Positions 8,196-18,024 are shown, numbered from the stretch's first letter. The stretch: DNA of 64,000 nucleotides from Aliidiomarina soli (GCF_003986975.1 NZ_PIPO01000005.1:186001-250000); one strand, 5' to 3'. Notes: a model not told the origin generated them from the letters alone. Numbers and translations: made by a program.

Positions 8196-11100
8196 ATGCA
8201 GCACCCGGACGGACAACCACGCCGTGGTCTCGCCAGTTTAGCTATCCGGCGTCCGATAGGTACCCTGTCAATTGCCTCGGTGATTTTTGTCCTTGGCTTG
8301 TTCTTTGTGCAACGCCTGCCAGTCGATCTGCTACCGCATATTGAATACCCGCAAATTACCATCACGGTGAATTACCCCGGGGTGGCACCTGAAGTCATGG
8401 AAGAGCAGGTCACTCGTGTCGTTGAGCGTAATATGGCGGCGGCAGAGAACCTGGTGTTGATTGACAGTCGCGCTTCCGAAGGGCGCACCAATGTGAATCT
8501 GCACTTTGAGCTAGGCACGAATCTGGACCTCGCGTTGCAGGATGCAGGCCGTTTGCTGGAGCTTGCCAAAACCCAGTTACCCACTGACATTGAGCCGCCT
8601 CGGCTGTACAAACGAGATCCGTCTCAAGACCCTGTGTGGCAGGCTGGGTTTAGTTCCAGTGTGCGCAGTGAGGTTGAGGTGGATAATTGGGTGACCAACC
8701 AGTTAACACCGCAGTTAAATGCGATTCGTGGGGTCGCCTCTGTGGAAGCAGCCGGCGGTCAGGAACGCGAAATTCAGGTGGTGGTGGATCAGCATCGACT
8801 AGCCGCCTTTAACCTCAGCATGAATGATCTTATCGAGCTGTTGGCGGCAGAGAATGTGGATATTGCGTCAGGCTGGATGACCTCAGAAAGCTTTGATGTC
8901 ATGGCCAAAACCGATGGCATGCTGACCTCGGCCAGTGAAATCGCCAATTTGTTGCTGACAGTACCGGGCACAGACCAGCGTATTCGCCTTAGCGAGGTCG
9001 CCGAGGTTTCTGACGGGCATGCTGAACAACGTTTGTTTTCACGCTTAAATGGTGTTCCCGCTGTACAGGTGTCGGTAACGAAATTGCCCCAGGCGAACAC
9101 AGTTGAAGTGACCGAGGCCGTTCAGCAGGTGATGCAACAGCTGGAGCGTTCAGGGTTCCTGCCCGACGATATTGAGTATCAGGCGGTGGATGACCAGGCC
9201 TATTTTATTCGGGGTGCTATTACCAGCGTCGGAACCGCCGCCTTGCTGGGCGGAATACTGGCGATGTTGGTGGTATTTTTGTTCCTCGGTTCATTGCGTA
9301 AAAGCTTTGTCGTCGGGCTATCGATTCCGATTGCGATCATGGCCACATTCAGCCTGATGGGGTTAAGTGGATTAACCTTAAATGTGATCAGTTTAGGTGG
9401 CCTCGCGTTGGGCGTTGGTTTGTTACTGGATAACGCCATCGTGATGCTGGAAACTATTTTCCGCAAGCTCAAAGAAGGTGCCGCAAGCGGTGAGGAAGCG
9501 GCTCACGAAGGGGCTCGCGAGGTCACCTCGGCCATTACCGCGGGCACCTTAACCAACTTAGCGGCGGTCCTGCCGTTTTTACTGATTACTGGCTATGCGG
9601 CAATTATCTTTCGTGAGCTTATTCTGACTATTTCATTCGCTATTCTCGCGACGCTGGCGGCAGCATTAACCGTGGTACCTATGCTGGCGGCGCTATTGGT
9701 GAAGGTGAAATGGCAAAGTGGACTTGCACAGAGCCGCCTTATTACTGGCTTTGACCGGTTGATTCAGGTGTTAAGCAATGGCTACGCCCGCGCACTGTTG
9801 CCATTGCTGCGGATGCCGTACCTCAGTCTGCTGGTGACTGCGTTGGCGCTGTGGGGGATTATCGCTATCGGCAGTAAACTGGGCAATGAGTTTCTGCCTC
9901 AGGTTGATGATGGTGGAGTCAGTGTGCGCATGGTCTTACCCAGTGGTACGCCGCCGGGCGAGACAGACGCCGCCGCACGCCAGATAGAGGCGGTGGTAAT
10001 GGATATGCCCCATGTCGACACTGTATTTTCGCTGGTTGGTGGTCACCTTGGCGGTGGCATTATTAACCCCCGTCCAGGCACCAGTAATATCGGTATCCAG
10101 CTAACCTCAGCGTCGCAGCGACCTGACATGACGGCCGGACAATGGGTCAGTGAAGCGCAGCAGCGGCTTGATCAGCTTGACTTACCGGGGGCGCGGATTA
10201 GTGTGCGGCCCCCTTCAATTTCGGGTTTGCAGTTTAGCCCGGGCGGAGCGGATTTCTCCCTCACCCTGGTCGGTGATGAGCTGCAGTTGCTGCGCTCGTA
10301 CGCTCGTGATATCGAGGCTTTGCTGCAAGGTATTCCGGGTTTGGACGGACTGGAAGTAGGCCGTGAAGACCGCAGTCCGTTAATGCGTATCGTGGTCGAC
10401 CGCGAGCGTGCCGCGGATTTGGGCTTGCGTGTATCCGAAGTCGGAAATGCGGTGCGCAACGCGGTCGAAGGGGCAGTTCCGACGCGGTTTATTGACGGCT
10501 CCTATGAGTATGATGTGCGGCTGTTGCTGCCACGCGAGCAAATTTCTGATGAAGAGACCTTGGGTAACATGATTTTGTTTCGCCATCAGGGGGAGCCGAT
10601 TTTCTTACGTGATGTGGCGTCATTTTCATTAGGCGAAGGGCCCGCCCATATTGAGCGTGAGAATCAGAACCGGGTAGTTCGGGTTAACGGCGATATTAAT
10701 ACCGAAGCCTCGGATGTTGGCACCATTATGGCCGAAGTTGAAAGGCGCATGGCTGACTTCGAGATGCCGGATGAGGTCGCGGTAATTTACTCTGGCCAGT
10801 GGGAAACGATTCAGGAAACCAACGCGGAATTACGCACTGTGGTGTTGCTGGCATTGTTTCTGGTTTTTGTGGTGTTGGCGGTGCAGTATGAACGCTTGAG
10901 TAATCCTTTGGTTATTCTGACTGCGGCGCCACTGGCCTTGCTCGGCGTGGTGGCGATGCTGGGCGTGACAGGTACTGCAATGTCAGCGCCGGTGTTAATT
11001 GGTGTGGTGCTGCTGATAGGGATCGTGGTGAATAATGCGATTCTGCTGGTCGAGTACATTGAAATTGGCCGTCGGCAGCAGAATATGGCGGTTATCGACG

Positions 11101-11345
11101 CGGTGCAAAGTGCGGCGCGGGTGCGCTTACGACCGATCCTGATGACCACACTGACGACAGTGCTGGGCATGTTGCCGCTGGCTTTAGGTCTGGGTGAAGG
11201 GGCCGAAATCATGCATCCGCTTGCGCTTGCGGTGGTCGGCGGCTTGAGCGTTTCAATGCTGTTAACGCTATTTTTGATCCCCGCCTTTTATATGATTGTC
11301 AGCGGGTTAAGTGAGCGTTTGGCGAGCTTACTGACAGGGCGTTAG
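8196..11345 (+). CDS. RND efflux pump, HAE1-type inner-membrane permease
   Basis: A proton-driven export pump of the AcrB/MexB superfamily (1049 residues, the usual size). The first membrane segment (RRPIGTLSIASVIFVLGLFF) is followed by the periplasmic porter domain, then TM2-TM6 with GVGLLLDNAIV (Asp412), the conserved proton-relay position, then the second porter domain and TM8-TM12 with IGIVVNNAILLVEYI. The second half has Asn-Asn in place of Asp, as is common in TM10. Start ATG at 8196 lies 3 bases after the adaptor stop. Sequence features are closer to the multidrug/lipophile HAE1 branch than to CusA metal pumps, because no Met-rich relay is seen. Substrate cannot be named. Confidence 0.9.
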   Translation: MQHPDGQPRRGLASLAIRRPIGTLSIASVIFVLGLFFVQRLPVDLLPHIEYPQITITVNYPGVAPEVMEEQVTRVVERNMAAAENLVLIDSRASEGRTNVNLHFELGTNLDLALQDAGRLLELAKTQLPTDIEPPRLYKRDPSQDPVWQAGFSSSVRSEVEVDNWVTNQLTPQLNAIRGVASVEAAGGQEREIQVVVDQHRLAAFNLSMNDLIELLAAENVDIASGWMTSESFDVMAKTDGMLTSASEIANLLLTVPGTDQRIRLSEVAEVSDGHAEQRLFSRLNGVPAVQVSVTKLPQANTVEVTEAVQQVMQQLERSGFLPDDIEYQAVDDQAYFIRGAITSVGTAALLGGILAMLVVFLFLGSLRKSFVVGLSIPIAIMATFSLMGLSGLTLNVISLGGLALGVGLLLDNAIVMLETIFRKLKEGAASGEEAAHEGAREVTSAITAGTLTNLAAVLPFLLITGYAAIIFRELILTISFAILATLAAALTVVPMLAALLVKVKWQSGLAQSRLITGFDRLIQVLSNGYARALLPLLRMPYLSLLVTALALWGIIAIGSKLGNEFLPQVDDGGVSVRMVLPSGTPPGETDAAARQIEAVVMDMPHVDTVFSLVGGHLGGGIINPRPGTSNIGIQLTSASQRPDMTAGQWVSEAQQRLDQLDLPGARISVRPPSISGLQFSPGGADFSLTLVGDELQLLRSYARDIEALLQGIPGLDGLEVGREDRSPLMRIVVDRERAADLGLRVSEVGNAVRNAVEGAVPTRFIDGSYEYDVRLLLPREQISDEETLGNMILFRHQGEPIFLRDVASFSLGEGPAHIERENQNRVVRVNGDINTEASDVGTIMAEVERRMADFEMPDEVAVIYSGQWETIQETNAELRTVVLLALFLVFVVLAVQYERLSNPLVILTAAPLALLGVVAMLGVTGTAMSAPVLIGVVLLIGIVVNNAILLVEYIEIGRRQQNMAVIDAVQSAARVRLRPILMTTLTTVLGMLPLALGLGEGAEIMHPLALAVVGGLSVSMLLTLFLIPAFYMIVSGLSERLASLLTGR

Positions 11346-11375
11346 GCTGATCGGATGTGAGACAAAGCAACAGAC

Positions 11376-11405
11376 AAAAAAAGGTCGGCAAATGCCGACC
11401 TTTTT
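11376..11405. terminator. Bidirectional rho-independent terminator
   Basis: Seven A's, then GGTCGGCA, AA, TGCCGACC and five T's. The symmetric A and T runs allow termination of both the efflux operon (+) and the cold-shock gene (-). Confidence 0.88.
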
Positions 11406-11426
11406 CGTCAAAGATTCTGTGACTCC

Positions 11427-11636
11427 TTAGATAGGAGTGACGTTCTCAGCTTGAGGACCTTTTTGACCCTGGGTAACTGTGAAAGAAACTTTTTGGCCTT
11501 CGGCCAGTGAACGGAACCCGTCCGCATTGATCGCACTGAAGTGTACGAATACGTCTGGACCGTCTTCGCGCTCAAGGAAACCAAAACCTTTAGACTCGTT
11601 GAACCATTTAACGGTACCAGTAATTACGTCAGACAT
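11427..11636 (-). CDS. Cold-shock domain protein, CspA family
   Basis: A 69-residue single-stranded nucleic-acid-binding chaperone. RNP1 (KGFGFL, residues 16-21) and RNP2 (VFVHF, 29-33) are intact, and the whole protein is one cold-shock OB-fold. The ATG has AGGA six bases upstream. Its leader of about 140 nt is typical of cold-induced csp mRNAs, which refold at low temperature; constitutive CspC/CspE-type genes have shorter leaders. The exact paralogue (CspA, CspE, CspG) cannot be decided from sequence alone. Confidence 0.95.
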   Translation of the reverse strand: MSDVITGTVKWFNESKGFGFLEREDGPDVFVHFSAINADGFRSLAEGQKVSFTVTQGQKGPQAENVTPI

Positions 11637-11784
11637 AATGTATCCTGAAATTTAACATATTAATTGCGTAGCCTTGCGGCTGATTTAGCTGGAAGCAGCT
11701 AGGACTTATTTAGAACCGGACGAGAATCTTCTGAAGGGAAATCGTACGTGTTTATAAATTCGAGCTGGTATTCAAGCTATTCTC

Positions 11785-11812
11785 AGTATACATCCGATAG
11801 GGCACTGGTCAA
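11785..11812 (-). promoter_or_regulatory. Sigma-70 promoter of the cold-shock gene
   Basis: Read on the minus strand: TTGACC (-35, at 11807-11812), 16 bases, TATACT (-10, at 11785-11790). Predicted transcription start is near 11778, giving a leader of about 142 nt before the ATG at 11636. Confidence 0.7.
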
Positions 11813-11880
11813 ATTAAATAGCCTATTATTTCAGCACTATCGCGTAGGTTATGGCGTAAAATAACGAACCTTTACAAGAG

Positions 11881-11909
11881 GTGATACCGGACCAACACTG
11901 CTTTATACT
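11881..11909 (+). promoter_or_regulatory. Candidate promoter of the cysteine synthase-family gene
   Basis: GTGATA (-35, four of six matches), 17 bases, TATACT (-10, 11904-11909). It is divergent from the cold-shock promoter. The remaining bases from 11813 to 11880 show no clear site. Confidence 0.4.
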
Positions 11910-11956
11910 AAACGCCTGTTATCAGTGCATTTACCCAGCTAGGGAGTTTCATCATT

Positions 11957-13021
11957 ATGCCCGGATTACGCCGTGCTACCAATCAGGCTGAATTAATTGG
12001 CAACACCGATTTACTGCGAATTTCATCATTATCTGAATTATCCGGCAGTGATATTTTCGTCAAGTGTGAGTATCAGAACCCGGGTGGTTCAATCAAAGAT
12101 CGGGCGGCGTTGCAGATGGTGCAGGACGCTCTGGCGCGAGGTGAACTGAAACCCGGAATGACCATTGTTGAGGGCACAGCGGGAAACACAGGTATTGGCC
12201 TGGCGGTGGTAGCCAAGTCGCTGGGACTCAACTTGCTGGTGGTGATGCCAAATGATCAGGCCGCTGAGAAAACCCGTATGATCGAATTGCACGGGGCCAA
12301 ACTGATGGCGGTCGACCCGGTACCATTTAAAAACGACAACCACTTTTACCACACAGCGCGTCGTCTGGCCGAAGAGAACCCGGACTATTGGTGGGCGAAC
12401 CAGTTTGAGAACACCAGTAATATGCGCGCCCACTATTTGAATACTGGCCCTGAAATCTGGCAGCAGATGGAAGGTAAGCTGGATATTCTGGTTTCCGTGT
12501 CGGGAACCGGCGGCACTATAGCTGGCAACTCGCGTTACCTCAAAGAGCGCAACCCGCAACTGGAAGTCTGGCTGGCTGATCCGGACGGCTCAGGCAGCTA
12601 TAACTTCCTCAAAACCGGCGAATACAAAGCCGAAGGCGGCTCAATGACGGAAGGCATTGGGATCATGCGTCGGGTTGAGAACTTTCGTCAGGCAGAAATC
12701 GATTATGCACTGAATCTACCGGATCAAGATTTGGTCAGCATCGCTAATTATGTGCGCGAAGAGGATGGTATTGTCCTTGGAAGCAGCTCAGCGCTGAACG
12801 TGGCAGCGGCTTACTTCGCTGCACTGCAGCGACCGTCTGGCCAGCGCATTGTCACCTTTTCCTGCGACCTTGGTGAGCGCTCCGGTTCAAAACTGTATAA
12901 CCCCGATTATCTGGTCAGTCGTGAGTTGAACCCTAACGCTGAGCCAATAGCCAGTTTAACTGAGCGCTACCGGCAGGGCGGTGAGCGGGTATTAAAAGTT
13001 AAGCGCAACTATAAAAATTAG
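11957..13021 (+). CDS. Cysteine synthase-family PLP enzyme
   Basis: A fold-type II PLP enzyme of the O-acetylserine sulfhydrylase/cystathionine beta-synthase group, expected to join sulfide (or another thiol) to an activated serine. The PLP lysine is Lys47 in GGSIKDRA. The substrate loop is TAGNTG (74-79), and the phosphate-binding loop is SVSGTGGTIAG near 180. At 354 residues it is about 30 longer than CysK, with a C-terminal tail (LGERSGSKLYNPDYL and beyond). There is no CBS pair, so it is not a full cystathionine beta-synthase. Start ATG has AGGGAG ten bases upstream. Monocistronic. CysK, CysM or a specialised paralogue cannot be told apart here. Confidence 0.85.
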   Translation: MPGLRRATNQAELIGNTDLLRISSLSELSGSDIFVKCEYQNPGGSIKDRAALQMVQDALARGELKPGMTIVEGTAGNTGIGLAVVAKSLGLNLLVVMPNDQAAEKTRMIELHGAKLMAVDPVPFKNDNHFYHTARRLAEENPDYWWANQFENTSNMRAHYLNTGPEIWQQMEGKLDILVSVSGTGGTIAGNSRYLKERNPQLEVWLADPDGSGSYNFLKTGEYKAEGGSMTEGIGIMRRVENFRQAEIDYALNLPDQDLVSIANYVREEDGIVLGSSSALNVAAAYFAALQRPSGQRIVTFSCDLGERSGSKLYNPDYLVSRELNPNAEPIASLTERYRQGGERVLKVKRNYKN

Positions 13022-13309
13022 ATAAACCGTTCTAAAAAACCAATAAGAACAGATGGTTTTTTGATGGAATTTAGTTAAATACCATATAAGCTATAAAATC
13101 AGGATTGGTTTGTTTATTCTATGTTGCATTTAGGGGCTGAAGAGCCCTTATATGCCATATTAAATGTTGATTCCTTATTCAGATCCTGCTGAAACACCTG
13201 GTTTTATTGGTTTGTAATATAAATCCAACCTATTTCATTCATTTCTCCGCTCTATTGCTCATAATGGTACTCTTATGCCTTTAAGGTAATCAGGGTAAAC
13301 AGTAACGTT
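13022..13309. other. AT-rich intergenic region, weak hairpins only
   Basis: AAAAAACCA (13034-13042) and TGGTTTTTT (13054-13062) could form a weak A/T-rich terminator for the upstream gene. GGGCT-GAAG-AGCCC (13134-13147) is a short hairpin. CATAAT at 13260-13265 is a possible -10 for the chemoreceptor gene, with a poor -35. I see no coding sequence or sigma-28 site here. Confidence 0.4.
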
Positions 13310-14827
13310 ATGCAAGCAACGACCAGCTCCTCTGCTCAACTGAATGACGACAGCGTTTTTGTGTTCTCTCTTAACGTTAAAGGCTCTGTACGGACTGCCT
13401 TGCCGTCGTTTCAGACCCTTATGGGGAGCGACCAGACTCAGTTAAAATCACGCCACCTGCACGATTTAATTGATGCAGCGCCACAGGCTGTGTTGAATGA
13501 AATAGCCAATGCGCTGGAGAGCGACCTTCCATGGCGTGGGGTGCTGTGCTTCAAAACACGGGCCTGGGGCAATGTCTGGCTGGATGTTTTTGCCCGGCCA
13601 ACCTACCGCGCTGGCAAGCGCAACGGGAGTCAGTGGTTACTGACCAAAGCCACGCCAGAATTGGCGCAACGTGCCAGCCAGCTGTACCGTAAGAAGAATC
13701 CGGCGCAACTGTTCAACTGGCAAGGTTACAGCGCGCTGGCGTTAGTGCTGTTAGCTGTGCTTATTACCAGCAGTGTTGGTCCGTGGTGGCTTGGCGTGGT
13801 GCCATTATTATGTTCTGCCATTATGCTAATGCTGTTAAGGCCGCATGCCCATGTGCGCAAAGTTATGGCTGAGCTGGATGGGCGGCACAATGTGATTCAG
13901 CGCCAGGTATTTGCCGGCCAGGATCTGGCGGGCTCATTAATATATGAGATCGCGTTACGTGACAGCTCGATCATGGCCATCACTTCCCGTCTGGAATACG
14001 GTACGGAAGATCTTGCGTCGACCATGAACTCGACCCGTCAGCGCTCCGAGAAAATCCTTGATAAGACTCAGTTCAGCGTCGACTCCGTGACTCAAATAGC
14101 AACCGCGATGGAAGAGATGTCGACCACGGTGCAGGATATTGCCAGTAACGCATCGGATTCGGCCCGGGTATGTGAAGAAACCACCAGCAATATAGACCGC
14201 AGCGCGGCCATTATCGCCAATACCGCGACTCGCATGAATGAGCTGGTTGACCGAGTGTCCAGTGCGGCTGATGAAACTGCCACCCTGGTAGGGCATTCCG
14301 AGCAGGTCCGTGCGGTAAGTCAGCAAATCGATGCGATTGCCGAGCAAACCAACCTGCTGGCGCTGAACGCTGCTATTGAAGCGGCCCGCGCCGGTGAGTC
14401 AGGACGTGGTTTCGCGGTGGTTGCGGATGAAGTGCGTAATCTGTCTCAACGTACTCAGCATGCGGTGAATGAAATTGAAAATACCATTTCGTCGATGAGT
14501 AACGCCATGCAGCGATGGGAGCAGGAAATGCACTCGCAGCGTGAAATGGCGACTGAATGTGGTGAGTTAAGTCGCGAATCTGAAAAGCATATGACCAGCA
14601 TTACTGGCGACGTGCGGGCAATTAATGACCGCATGATTCAGATCGCAACGGCAGCTGAAGAGCATAGTTCTGCAGTGGGCGAAGTACAGAGCAGTGTGCA
14701 ACAAATTAATGATGCCTCACAGGATACCCACCAGCTAGCGATTGAGTCGGCCAGTGACGTGGAAAGTGTCGGCAAACGTATCCAGGAATTCCGTTCGCTG
14801 GTGGAAGCTTTCGAAGAAGATGATTAA
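13310..14827 (+). CDS. Methyl-accepting chemotaxis protein with N-terminal PAS domain (Aer-like layout)
   Basis: A chemoreceptor that signals to CheA/CheW. Residues 1-120 look like a PAS fold ([21 protein letters not shown]) facing the cytoplasm. Two membrane segments lie at about 145-182 ([13 protein letters not shown], then [16 protein letters not shown]). A long coiled coil then holds the MCP signalling hairpin [19 protein letters not shown] (about 345-363), whose sequence is the family invariant. There is no periplasmic sensor domain, so it should sense an internal cue such as redox state, as Aer does. FAD binding is not shown by sequence. The C-terminus lacks a NWETF-type CheR tether. 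Confidence 0.9.
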   Translation: MQATTSSSAQLNDDSVFVFSLNVKGSVRTALPSFQTLMGSDQTQLKSRHLHDLIDAAPQAVLNEIANALESDLPWRGVLCFKTRAWGNVWLDVFARPTYRAGKRNGSQWLLTKATPELAQRASQLYRKKNPAQLFNWQGYSALALVLLAVLITSSVGPWWLGVVPLLCSAIMLMLLRPHAHVRKVMAELDGRHNVIQRQVFAGQDLAGSLIYEIALRDSSIMAITSRLEYGTEDLASTMNSTRQRSEKILDKTQFSVDSVTQIATAMEEMSTTVQDIASNASDSARVCEETTSNIDRSAAIIANTATRMNELVDRVSSAADETATLVGHSEQVRAVSQQIDAIAEQTNLLALNAAIEAARAGESGRGFAVVADEVRNLSQRTQHAVNEIENTISSMSNAMQRWEQEMHSQREMATECGELSRESEKHMTSITGDVRAINDRMIQIATAAEEHSSAVGEVQSSVQQINDASQDTHQLAIESASDVESVGKRIQEFRSLVEAFEEDD

Positions 14828-14844
14828 CAGAGCCTGACTAACGC

Positions 14845-15312
14845 CTAGTTCCAGCTGAGCTGCATTTTATAGCCGTCAGTACCATCTGAGTAGTAGCCGG
14901 GCAGTATATCGGTCACTTCAAAGCCCAACTGGCGGTACAGAGCAAGCCCAGCCTGGTTGTCGCATTTGACCTCAAGGCGCATCCCCTCCGCCTGAGGTTT
15001 TGCCTGCTCAAGCAAATAGCAAAGTAATGTCTTACCCAGCCCCAGGCCGCGCGCCTGGGTACTGATAGCCATCGAATACAGCCGCCAGTAGTGACTGCCC
15101 CGACGGGTAAGGATAATGGCATAGCCGACAAGCTCGCCGGCGTTGCTGCCATGGGCAGGTTCAATCACATAGACCTGAGCGCTGGGACTGCGCAGCAAAT
15201 GAGCAAAGCTGCGTCGACCCAGCTGATCATAGCTGAAGGTGGCTGACTCAAGGGCACAGAGTGCGTTCAGATCAGTTGGCTGTGCCTGGCGAACTCTGTG
15301 TTCAGCGGCCAT
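14845..15312 (-). CDS. GNAT-family N-acetyltransferase, RimI-like
   Basis: A 155-residue acetyl-CoA-dependent acetyltransferase. The acetyl-CoA pyrophosphate loop ARGLGLGKTLL is at about residues 88-98, and the closing motif NQAGLALYRQLGFEV is the usual GNAT C-terminal core. I chose the ATG at 15312, which overlaps the ATP-grasp stop by one base (TGATG), over the TTG one codon earlier, which also fits. This tight coupling implies co-translation with the ATP-grasp protein. Related RimI enzymes acetylate the N-terminus of a ribosomal protein, but the substrate here is unknown and is probably a peptide or amino-acid amine linked to the neighbour's activity. Confidence 0.85.
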   Translation of the reverse strand: MAAEHRVRQAQPTDLNALCALESATFSYDQLGRRSFAHLLRSPSAQVYVIEPAHGSNAGELVGYAIILTRRGSHYWRLYSMAISTQARGLGLGKTLLCYLLEQAKPQAEGMRLEVKCDNQAGLALYRQLGFEVTDILPGYYSDGTDGYKMQLSWN

Positions 15313-16775
15313 CAATGCTCCAGACGGCGCACGAAGTCGGCCATGATGATGCGATACAGCTCATCACTAAGGTGCAGGTCTTCGACCCCATGATCGATAG
15401 AGGGGTTGTCATTGACCTCGATGATAACCGGGCCACCCGGGGCTTCTTTCATGTCGACCCCATAGAGTCCGTCACCAATCAGGCGGGTCGCCTGCAATGC
15501 GACTTTAATCACTTCTTTAGGCACCTGATGCACGCCCATGCACTCAAAATCGCCGCTACGATGGCGCGAGCTTTCTGCATGGTTGTATATTTGCCAGTGA
15601 TTGCGTGCCATGTAGTACTTACAGGCATAGACGGCCCGGTTATTGAGGACCCCAATGCGCCAGTCGAAGTCTGTGCGCATGAATTCCTGTGCCAGCAAAA
15701 TGGTCGATTTTTCAAATAACCGATTTGCGGTGGCACGCAGTTCGTCTTCGTTACTGGCCTTTTCCACCCCAATCGAGAATGCGCCGTCTGGAATTTTTAG
15801 CACCACCGGGTAGCCAAGTTTGTCGCCAATTGCGGCATAGTCCAGATTGTCGCCGTCGATAAGTAACTCGGAACGGGGCATCGGCACTTTATTCTTTTCC
15901 AGCAACTCATGTAAAAAGACTTTATTGGCGCATTTTAAAATTGCTTGCGGTGAGTCAATGACCACCAGCCCGTTGGCCTGCGCTTTTTTGGCAAAGCGAT
16001 AGGTATGGTGATTTATACGGGTGGTTTCGCGAATAAAAAGAGCGTCAAATTCAAGCAGGCGGCTGTAGTCATCGGCCGTGATCAGCTCAGCGTCCATGTC
16101 ATTGTAGCGTGCGGCCTGAATAAATTTTTGCAGCGCCTTTTTATCACTGGTCGGAATTTTTTCATCCGGATCATGCAAAATCGCCAGATCGTAGCGGTAC
16201 TCTTTGCGCGCACGGGCTTTGCGCCAGACCCGCTTGTTGAACGCGTCCAGTGCATTGGCAAATAAAGTCTGCTGCTCGTCGTTAAGCTCGTTCAACGGTC
16301 GGTTGCTAAGCTTCTCGATCGTCCAATTCTGCCCGTTACGGATAAAGGTCGCTTGCAATGTCGGGCATGGATAGGCTTCAAATAAATGGCGTGCCAGCTC
16401 AGTTAACTCGCTGGACTCTGTTTGTCCGAAACAAATCAGAATGCTGGCGCGCTCGGCGTTGCTCATGCTATCTGTGACATAGCGGTTCAACTGGCGGCTC
16501 ATGTCCCGTAAAAACAGCTGGTAGTGATCCAGGTTAGCCAGGTCGTTCATTACGCCTGCCGACGGCAGTGCACGCTGACCTCGCGCTTCGGCAAGCAGGC
16601 TGACATAGTAGCCGGTCGAAAGATAAGACAAATCGGCACATAAATTAATAATAGTACCGCGATGTCGCGCGCCCGCCTGTTGCATATATTCACGGGCACT
16701 CATAACCGATTGGCTCGGGTGGTAGGGCTGCCAGTCGGCCAGGTCATCAACGATGATCAACGCTGTATTACGCAT
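15312..16775 (-). CDS. RimK-like ATP-grasp ligase with extra N-terminal domain
   Basis: An ATP-grasp carboxylate-amine ligase of the RimK family. The C-terminal half holds the fold: GYPVVLKIPDGAFSIGV (P-loop-like, about residues 310-326), TDFDWRIGVLNNRAVYACKYYM (about 367-388) and the metal-binding end IIEVNDNPSIDHG. The N-terminal about 190 residues form a separate domain seen in long RimK-like proteins. The ATG at 16775 has a perfect GGAG four bases upstream; a GTG at 16799 would add eight residues but lacks a site. RimK adds glutamates to ribosomal protein S6; here the acceptor is unknown. First gene of a two-gene operon with the GNAT. Confidence 0.85.
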   Translation of the reverse strand: MRNTALIIVDDLADWQPYHPSQSVMSAREYMQQAGARHRGTIINLCADLSYLSTGYYVSLLAEARGQRALPSAGVMNDLANLDHYQLFLRDMSRQLNRYVTDSMSNAERASILICFGQTESSELTELARHLFEAYPCPTLQATFIRNGQNWTIEKLSNRPLNELNDEQQTLFANALDAFNKRVWRKARARKEYRYDLAILHDPDEKIPTSDKKALQKFIQAARYNDMDAELITADDYSRLLEFDALFIRETTRINHHTYRFAKKAQANGLVVIDSPQAILKCANKVFLHELLEKNKVPMPRSELLIDGDNLDYAAIGDKLGYPVVLKIPDGAFSIGVEKASNEDELRATANRLFEKSTILLAQEFMRTDFDWRIGVLNNRAVYACKYYMARNHWQIYNHAESSRHRSGDFECMGVHQVPKEVIKVALQATRLIGDGLYGVDMKEAPGGPVIIEVNDNPSIDHGVEDLHLSDELYRIIMADFVRRLEH

Positions 16776-16901
16776 GTTACTCCAAAAAAATGAACCCACA
16801 ATTTCAGCTTAAAACCAGGCCAGGTATGAAGTCTGTCAACGAACTGAACTTTAGATTAAGCTAATTCGTATTAAGCGGACTTAATGGCCAGGATTGTCGT
16901 T

Positions 16902-16907
16902 TATAAT
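16902..16907 (+). promoter_or_regulatory. -10 element of the hemH promoter
   Basis: A perfect TATAAT lies 31 bases before the hemH ATG, but the region upstream has only a weak -35 (TTAATG with a 15-base spacer). It may need an activator. No iron box is evident. Confidence 0.4.
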
Positions 16908-16938
16908 GGCGCAAATTTTGTAGAAAGGAAAACAGAAT

Positions 16939-18024
16939 ATGAAGTACAACGGGCGGTCTGACTTTAAACATGGTGAACGCGCGAAAATTGGCGTGCTGAT
17001 TACTAACCTGGGCACACCTGAAGCACCAACCAAGTCGGCGTTACGACGCTATCTGGGCCAGTTCCTGTCCGACCCGCGGGTGGTTGAAGTACCGCGTTTG
17101 CTGTGGAAAGTTATTTTACACGGGGTGATTTTGCGTATTCGCCCAGCCCGTTCCGCAAAAGCCTATCAGACTGTATGGACTGACAAAGGCTCGCCACTGA
17201 TGTTTCACACTCAGGCACAGCGCGACGCCTTAGCGGTCAAGCTGGCGGACGAGTTCGGAGATGGCGTCGAAGTCGCCTTCGCCATGCGTTATGGGCAGCC
17301 GTCTATTCATAATGCCATTGAAGGGCTAATGCAGGCCGGTGTACGTAAATTGGTGGTGCTGCCTTTGTATCCGCAGTATTCAGGGTCCACCTCGGCGTCT
17401 ACCTTTGATGACATTGCGGCGGACTTTACCCGGCGTCGCTGGTTACCGGATTTTCGTTTTATCAGCCATTACCCGGATTACCCGCCGTACATTGCCGCTG
17501 TCGCCGAGAAAATTAAGGCACATTGGGCCGAACACGGACGCACCGACAAGCTGCTGTTTTCCTACCATGGCGTGCCCAAACGTTACCTGCTTGAGGGCGA
17601 CCCGTACCATTGTGAATGTTATAAAACCACGCGGCTGGTGGCAGAATACTTAGATTTGGGCGAAGATGAGTACATGACAACCTTCCAGTCGCGCTTTGGC
17701 CGCGAGGAATGGTTGCAGCCTTATACCGATGAAACGTTAAAGGCGTTGCCTGCTAAAGGCGTCAAGTCGGTGCAGATGGTTTGCCCGGGTTTTTCTTCTG
17801 ATTGCCTTGAAACTATTGAGGAAATTGGTGAGGAGAACCGTGAGTACTTTATCGAAGCCGGCGGCGAAACCTATCAGTACATTGAATGTCTCAATGCCGA
17901 CAGTGCGCACATCGATATGATGGCGCAGTTGGTATTGGATAATACACAGGGATGGCAGCCTCAGGATCTTGCGCTGACAACACAAACCGCGCAGCGGGCC
18001 AAAGAGCTTGGGGCAGCTGACTAA
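16939..18024 (+). CDS. hemH: Ferrochelatase
   Basis: The last enzyme of protoheme synthesis inserts Fe2+ into protoporphyrin IX. The N-terminus reads KIGVLITNLGTPEAPTKSAL, a ferrochelatase hallmark. The catalytic His210 lies in SYHGVPKRYL, and the second conserved block CPGFSSDCLETIEEIGEEN is near residue 275. Length 361 is normal for the gammaproteobacterial enzyme. Start ATG has AAAGGA upstream. Two small envelope genes follow on the same strand after 28 bases and may be co-transcribed. Confidence 0.97.
   Translation: MKYNGRSDFKHGERAKIGVLITNLGTPEAPTKSALRRYLGQFLSDPRVVEVPRLLWKVILHGVILRIRPARSAKAYQTVWTDKGSPLMFHTQAQRDALAVKLADEFGDGVEVAFAMRYGQPSIHNAIEGLMQAGVRKLVVLPLYPQYSGSTSASTFDDIAADFTRRRWLPDFRFISHYPDYPPYIAAVAEKIKAHWAEHGRTDKLLFSYHGVPKRYLLEGDPYHCECYKTTRLVAEYLDLGEDEYMTTFQSRFGREEWLQPYTDETLKALPAKGVKSVQMVCPGFSSDCLETIEEIGEENREYFIEAGGETYQYIECLNADSAHIDMMAQLVLDNTQGWQPQDLALTTQTAQRAKELGAAD

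Noticed and set aside
12089-12559. 156-residue minus-strand frame inside the cysteine synthase-like gene
   Set aside because: Antisense shadow without any domain; the plus-strand gene has all family motifs.
15261-15719. 152-residue plus-strand frame antisense to the ATP-grasp gene
   Set aside because: It is the shadow of a well-supported gene and shows no domain.
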